Shown here: positions 5,751 to 7,509 of the stretch, one piece after another
Position numbering within the stretch: the stretch's first letter is position 1
Layout: every line of letters begins with the position of its first letter
NCBI GenBank assembly: GCA_030535815.1
Contig: JAUNRD010000081.1
Location: forward strand, 1-7,509
DNA from: Clostridia bacterium
GTDB taxonomy: Bacteria > Bacillota > Clostridia > CAKSNL01 > HGM11501
Direction: 5' to 3'
DNA length: 7,509 nt
Notes under the pieces: generated by a model
Told to the model about the DNA's origin: nothing
The model's input: the letters and a program-made list of their open reading frames with translations, nothing else
Database searches by the model: none
Made by a program: the position numbers and the translations under genes

Positions 5751-6086
5751 ATGTCAAGAAGTTACAGACACATTCAAGAATATGAAAAAGAAATTATGGA
5801 ATTAAGAACCGATGGAAAAACAAGTCGTGAAATATGTGAGATTTTTGGGTTTACTCTAAGACAATACAAAAATTTTATTACACGATACAATCGTAAGCAA
5901 GATAAATTGTCGGTAGGAATAATATCGAAACGGAAAGGCAGACCGTCAAAGGATTACGTTGTAAGCGAACAGGATAAGGTGGCAGAATTAAAATATATCC
6001 TTGCTCGTAAGGAGGCAAAAATCAAATCATTAGAAATGGAAAATGAATTGATGCGGGATTTTCTCTCGCTCACCGAAAGGAAGTGA
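5751..6086 (+). CDS. IS3-family transposase OrfA
   Basis: A 111-residue DNA-binding subunit that recognises the IS ends. Residues 10-47 form a helix-turn-helix (EIMELRTDGKTSREICEIFGFTLRQYKNFI). A basic GRPSK motif at 63-67 resembles an AT-hook. Residues 76-107 form a leucine-zipper-like coiled coil (VAELKYILARKEAKIKSLEMENELM) of the kind that mediates OrfA multimerisation. The length fits the IS150 subgroup short of its longer members, which carry two HTH units. The start is ATG 5751, seven bases after AGGAGG. The stop TGA lies inside the GTGA overlap with orfB. Confidence 0.9.
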   Translation: MSRSYRHIQEYEKEIMELRTDGKTSREICEIFGFTLRQYKNFITRYNRKQDKLSVGIISKRKGRPSKDYVVSEQDKVAELKYILARKEAKIKSLEMENELMRDFLSLTERK

Positions 6087-6943
6087 GAACAAGCGTAAAA
6101 TATATGGTAATCTATCGTCACAAAGATAAGTATTCAATTAGTGAAATGTGCCGGTTCTTCAGTGTATCCCGAAGCGGATATTACGGTTATGTGTCACGAA
6201 TGGATGTCCCTGCATGGGATTTACCATTAGCTGAAAAAATAAAGGAATGCCAGGATGAATGTGGCAAGGCCTATGGTTACCGCAGAGTACATATATGGCT
6301 TGAAAGACAAGGGATTTATCGCAATCCAAAAACAGTATTGAGGGTTATGCAGAAATATGGTTTGCTATCGGTAATCAGACGAAAGAAATACCGTAACTAT
6401 GGAGAATATCTGCATAAATATCCCAACTTGTTGAACAGAGATTTTAATGCCGAAAAACCAAATCAAAAGTGGGTTACAGATATTTCATACATACACACAA
6501 AGCAAGGAGTATTGTATCTTTCAGTCATCAGGGATTTGTATGACAACAGTATCGTTGCATACAAAACCGGAACCGAGCAAAATGTGAATCTTGTTTTAAG
6601 CACTATTAAAGAAGCCAAGAAAAGAGAAAAGGTCACCGCAGAGCTGCAACTCCACAGTGACCAAGGCTTTCAATACACTTCACACGGGTATTTTAAGCTA
6701 ACTAAAGAATACAACATTATGCCTTCAATGTCAAGACGTGGAAATCCATATGACAATGCTTTGGCAGAAAATTTCTTTTCCATTCTTAAAACAGAATGCA
6801 TTTATCGAGTAAAACTTCAGACCTATGATGAAGCTCGCCTACTCATAGGTAAGTATATTCATTTCTACAACTATCAACGTATTCAATTAAAAACAAAACT
6901 GACACCACTTGAAAAGCGATGTCAGTATATTGCTAAATTTTAA
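6083..6943 (+). CDS. IS3-family transposase OrfB, DDE integrase-type catalytic subunit
   Basis: A 286-residue transposase with an rve integrase core. The catalytic triad is D133 (WVTDISY), D193 (HSDQG) and E229 (NALAENFF), with 35 residues between the last two, the DD(35)E signature. The N-terminal segment GKAYGYRRVHIWL (61-73) is the HTH_21 region, and the C-terminal FYNYQRIQ...KLTPLE (251-266) is typical of the family. The frame is -1 relative to orfA and overlaps it by four bases at GTGA. Family members often make an OrfAB fusion by -1 frameshifting, but no A-rich slippery heptamer is visible in the overlap window (6047-6086). The start may be GTG 6083 through coupling, or ATG 6104. No internal stop or missing catalytic residue is seen. 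Confidence 0.95.
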   Translation: MRTSVKYMVIYRHKDKYSISEMCRFFSVSRSGYYGYVSRMDVPAWDLPLAEKIKECQDECGKAYGYRRVHIWLERQGIYRNPKTVLRVMQKYGLLSVIRRKKYRNYGEYLHKYPNLLNRDFNAEKPNQKWVTDISYIHTKQGVLYLSVIRDLYDNSIVAYKTGTEQNVNLVLSTIKEAKKREKVTAELQLHSDQGFQYTSHGYFKLTKEYNIMPSMSRRGNPYDNALAENFFSILKTECIYRVKLQTYDEARLLIGKYIHFYNYQRIQLKTKLTPLEKRCQYIAKF

Positions 6944-6973
6944 TTTAATCTACCATAAAGGTCTTTTTTGTGC

Positions 6974-6998
6974 TGTCCGTACAAATTGGGGCACAACA
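6974..6998 (-). repeat. IS right terminal inverted repeat
   Basis: Read inward on the minus strand it starts TGTTGTGCCCCA and ends ACGGACA. The TG...CCCCA start resembles IS150-subgroup ends. The outer base is 6998, followed by the target duplicate AGC. Confidence 0.85.
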
Positions 6999-6999
6999 A

Positions 7000-7015
7000 G
7001 CATCCGGTATTTTTT
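7000..7015. terminator. Right arm of the split bidirectional terminator
   Basis: GCATCCGGTATTTTTT is the exact reverse complement of 5647-5662. Its first two bases belong to the duplicated AGC. It lies just after the stop of the convergent minus-strand gene, so that gene has also lost its terminator stem. Confidence 0.9.
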
Positions 7016-7020
7016 ATATT

Positions 7021-7509
7021 TTAATAACTTTCAGCAAAAGCGTAGGTTGAAAGGGAACAGGATACGCCGTTTTCATCAGATATGAAGAAGCGGTATAAGT
7101 ATCCTTCTTCAAGACCATCGGGAATAAACAGGCTCATGGTGCCGTCTGTATTTCTGGCAACAAGACCTTCGCCGACGGTAACGGTTATTGCCCCGGCGTT
7201 GGCATCGTTAAATGCTGCATTGGCGCCGGGAGTTGCTGCCCTTCTGTAATAAAGGGTATAGGTATCGGCTCCTGTATCTTTGAATCTTATTTCGCAAAAA
7301 TCGTAAGATATTCCCGTAGGAGCGGCAGGGTCAACGGATGAAGGGAACAAGAAGTCGGGGGTTGGCGCACTTTCAGCTACCGGAGGAGTTACCGGTGCAG
7401 GAGCAGCGGGTGTCGCTTCCGGTGTTACTTCAGGAACAACCTCAGGTGTTGTTTCGGGAGTAGCCGGAGTTGTTACCTCAGGAACATCCTCAGGTGTAGT
7501 TACGGGAGT
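7021..7509 (-). CDS. C-terminal part of a Thr/Pro/Glu-rich, probably secreted surface protein (5' end outside window)
   Basis: The frame is open through the right window edge, so the protein continues upstream; 162 residues are visible. The first 45 or so are a repetitive linker of TPE, VPE and TTP units (TPVTTPEDVPEVTTPATPE and onward). Linkers of this kind join domains of cell-surface or extracellular proteins. A compact domain follows (FLFPSSVDPAAPTG to the end), with beta-strand-like runs (DTYTLYYRRA, GAITVTVGEGL, GYLYRFFISDENGV) suggesting an Ig-like or fibronectin-like fold. There is no LPXTG sorting motif or hydrophobic tail; it ends ...TYAFAESY. TTG at 7350 is internal. The gene converges on nrdG copy 2. 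I do not recognise a specific family. Confidence 0.8.
   Translation of the reverse strand, partial: TPVTTPEDVPEVTTPATPETTPEVVPEVTPEATPAAPAPVTPPVAESAPTPDFLFPSSVDPAAPTGISYDFCEIRFKDTGADTYTLYYRRAATPGANAAFNDANAGAITVTVGEGLVARNTDGTMSLFIPDGLEEGYLYRFFISDENGVSCSLSTYAFAESY

Larger units (their letters stand above)
5668..6998 (+). mobile_element. Complete IS3-family (IS150-like) insertion sequence, 1331 bp
   Basis: Borders are set by three independent signs. Ends are TG...CA, with imperfect 25-bp inverted repeats at 5668-5692 and 6974-6998 that share TG, CCA at positions 10-12 and ACGGACA at 19-25. A 3-bp duplication AGC flanks the element (5665-5667 and 6999-7001). Excision of the element plus one AGC restores a perfect terminator hairpin. 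Subterminal similarity continues inside (AAAAAAG, GACC, TATGGTAGA). It carries orfA and orfB, with orfB in the -1 frame. Both frames are intact, so the element may be active. Confidence 0.92.

Noticed and set aside
6944..6973. Terminator after orfB (ACC...GGT then T6 near 6950-6968)
   Set aside because: The stem is only three to four base pairs, so it is too weak to call; the sequence is better explained as subterminal IS-end similarity.
7348..7350. TTG at 7350 as the start of the minus-strand gene
   Set aside because: The frame continues upstream through a TPE-rich linker to the window edge, so this codon is internal.
1..7509. CRISPR array, tRNA or rRNA
   Set aside because: No regularly spaced short repeats and no cloverleaf or rRNA-like sequence were seen on either strand. 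The only large repeat is the nrdDG duplication.

Overview
The window looks like chromosomal DNA of an anaerobic, low-to-moderate GC Firmicute, probably a Clostridia-type gut bacterium. The reasons are an oxygen-sensitive class III ribonucleotide reductase pair (nrdD-nrdG), AGGAGG-type ribosome binding sites, a near-perfect vegetative promoter, a Firmicute-style lipoprotein and an IS150-like IS3-family element. The exact taxon cannot be read from the sequence.

Layout, left to right. (1) 1-1134 is the 3' part of nrdD and 1134-1652 is nrdG, ended by a perfect palindromic terminator (1659-1690). (2) 1691-1979 has no gene. It holds an unexplained, possibly structured stretch, then a promoter with consensus -35 and -10 boxes and a short leader. 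(3) 1980-4616 is a cargo block. It encodes a 484-residue protein with an N-terminal peptidoglycan-binding domain and a C-terminal domain resembling polymorphic toxin type 44, then a lipoprotein with a predicted beta-propeller, then the first 70 codons of a two-helix membrane protein. (4) 4617-5640 is a second copy of the nrdD 3' end and all of nrdG, fused in frame to the broken membrane gene. (5) 5668-6998 is a complete IS3-family insertion sequence with orfA/orfB, terminal inverted repeats and a 3-bp target duplication. (6) 7021-7509, minus strand, is the C-terminal part of a Thr/Pro/Glu-rich, probably surface-exposed protein.

The toxin-like locus is therefore sandwiched between two copies of nrdD'-nrdG, offset by 3,988 bp. 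The copies are identical over 968 bp (652-1619 and 4640-5607), but homologous-yet-diverged at both edges: 4 silent changes in 23 nt on the left and 10 changes in 33 nt on the right. That pattern is not a simple fresh duplication. It fits recombination or gene conversion between diverged alleles, or a chimeric metagenome assembly.

The IS sits in the loop of a bidirectional terminator. Removing the IS and one AGC rebuilds a hairpin with 16 paired bases per arm (5647-5662 and 7000-7015) around an AAA loop, between nrdG and the convergent surface-protein gene. Inside the IS, a 13-bp perfect hairpin hides the orfA ribosome binding site and is followed by a T-run, a probable guard against read-through expression of transposase.
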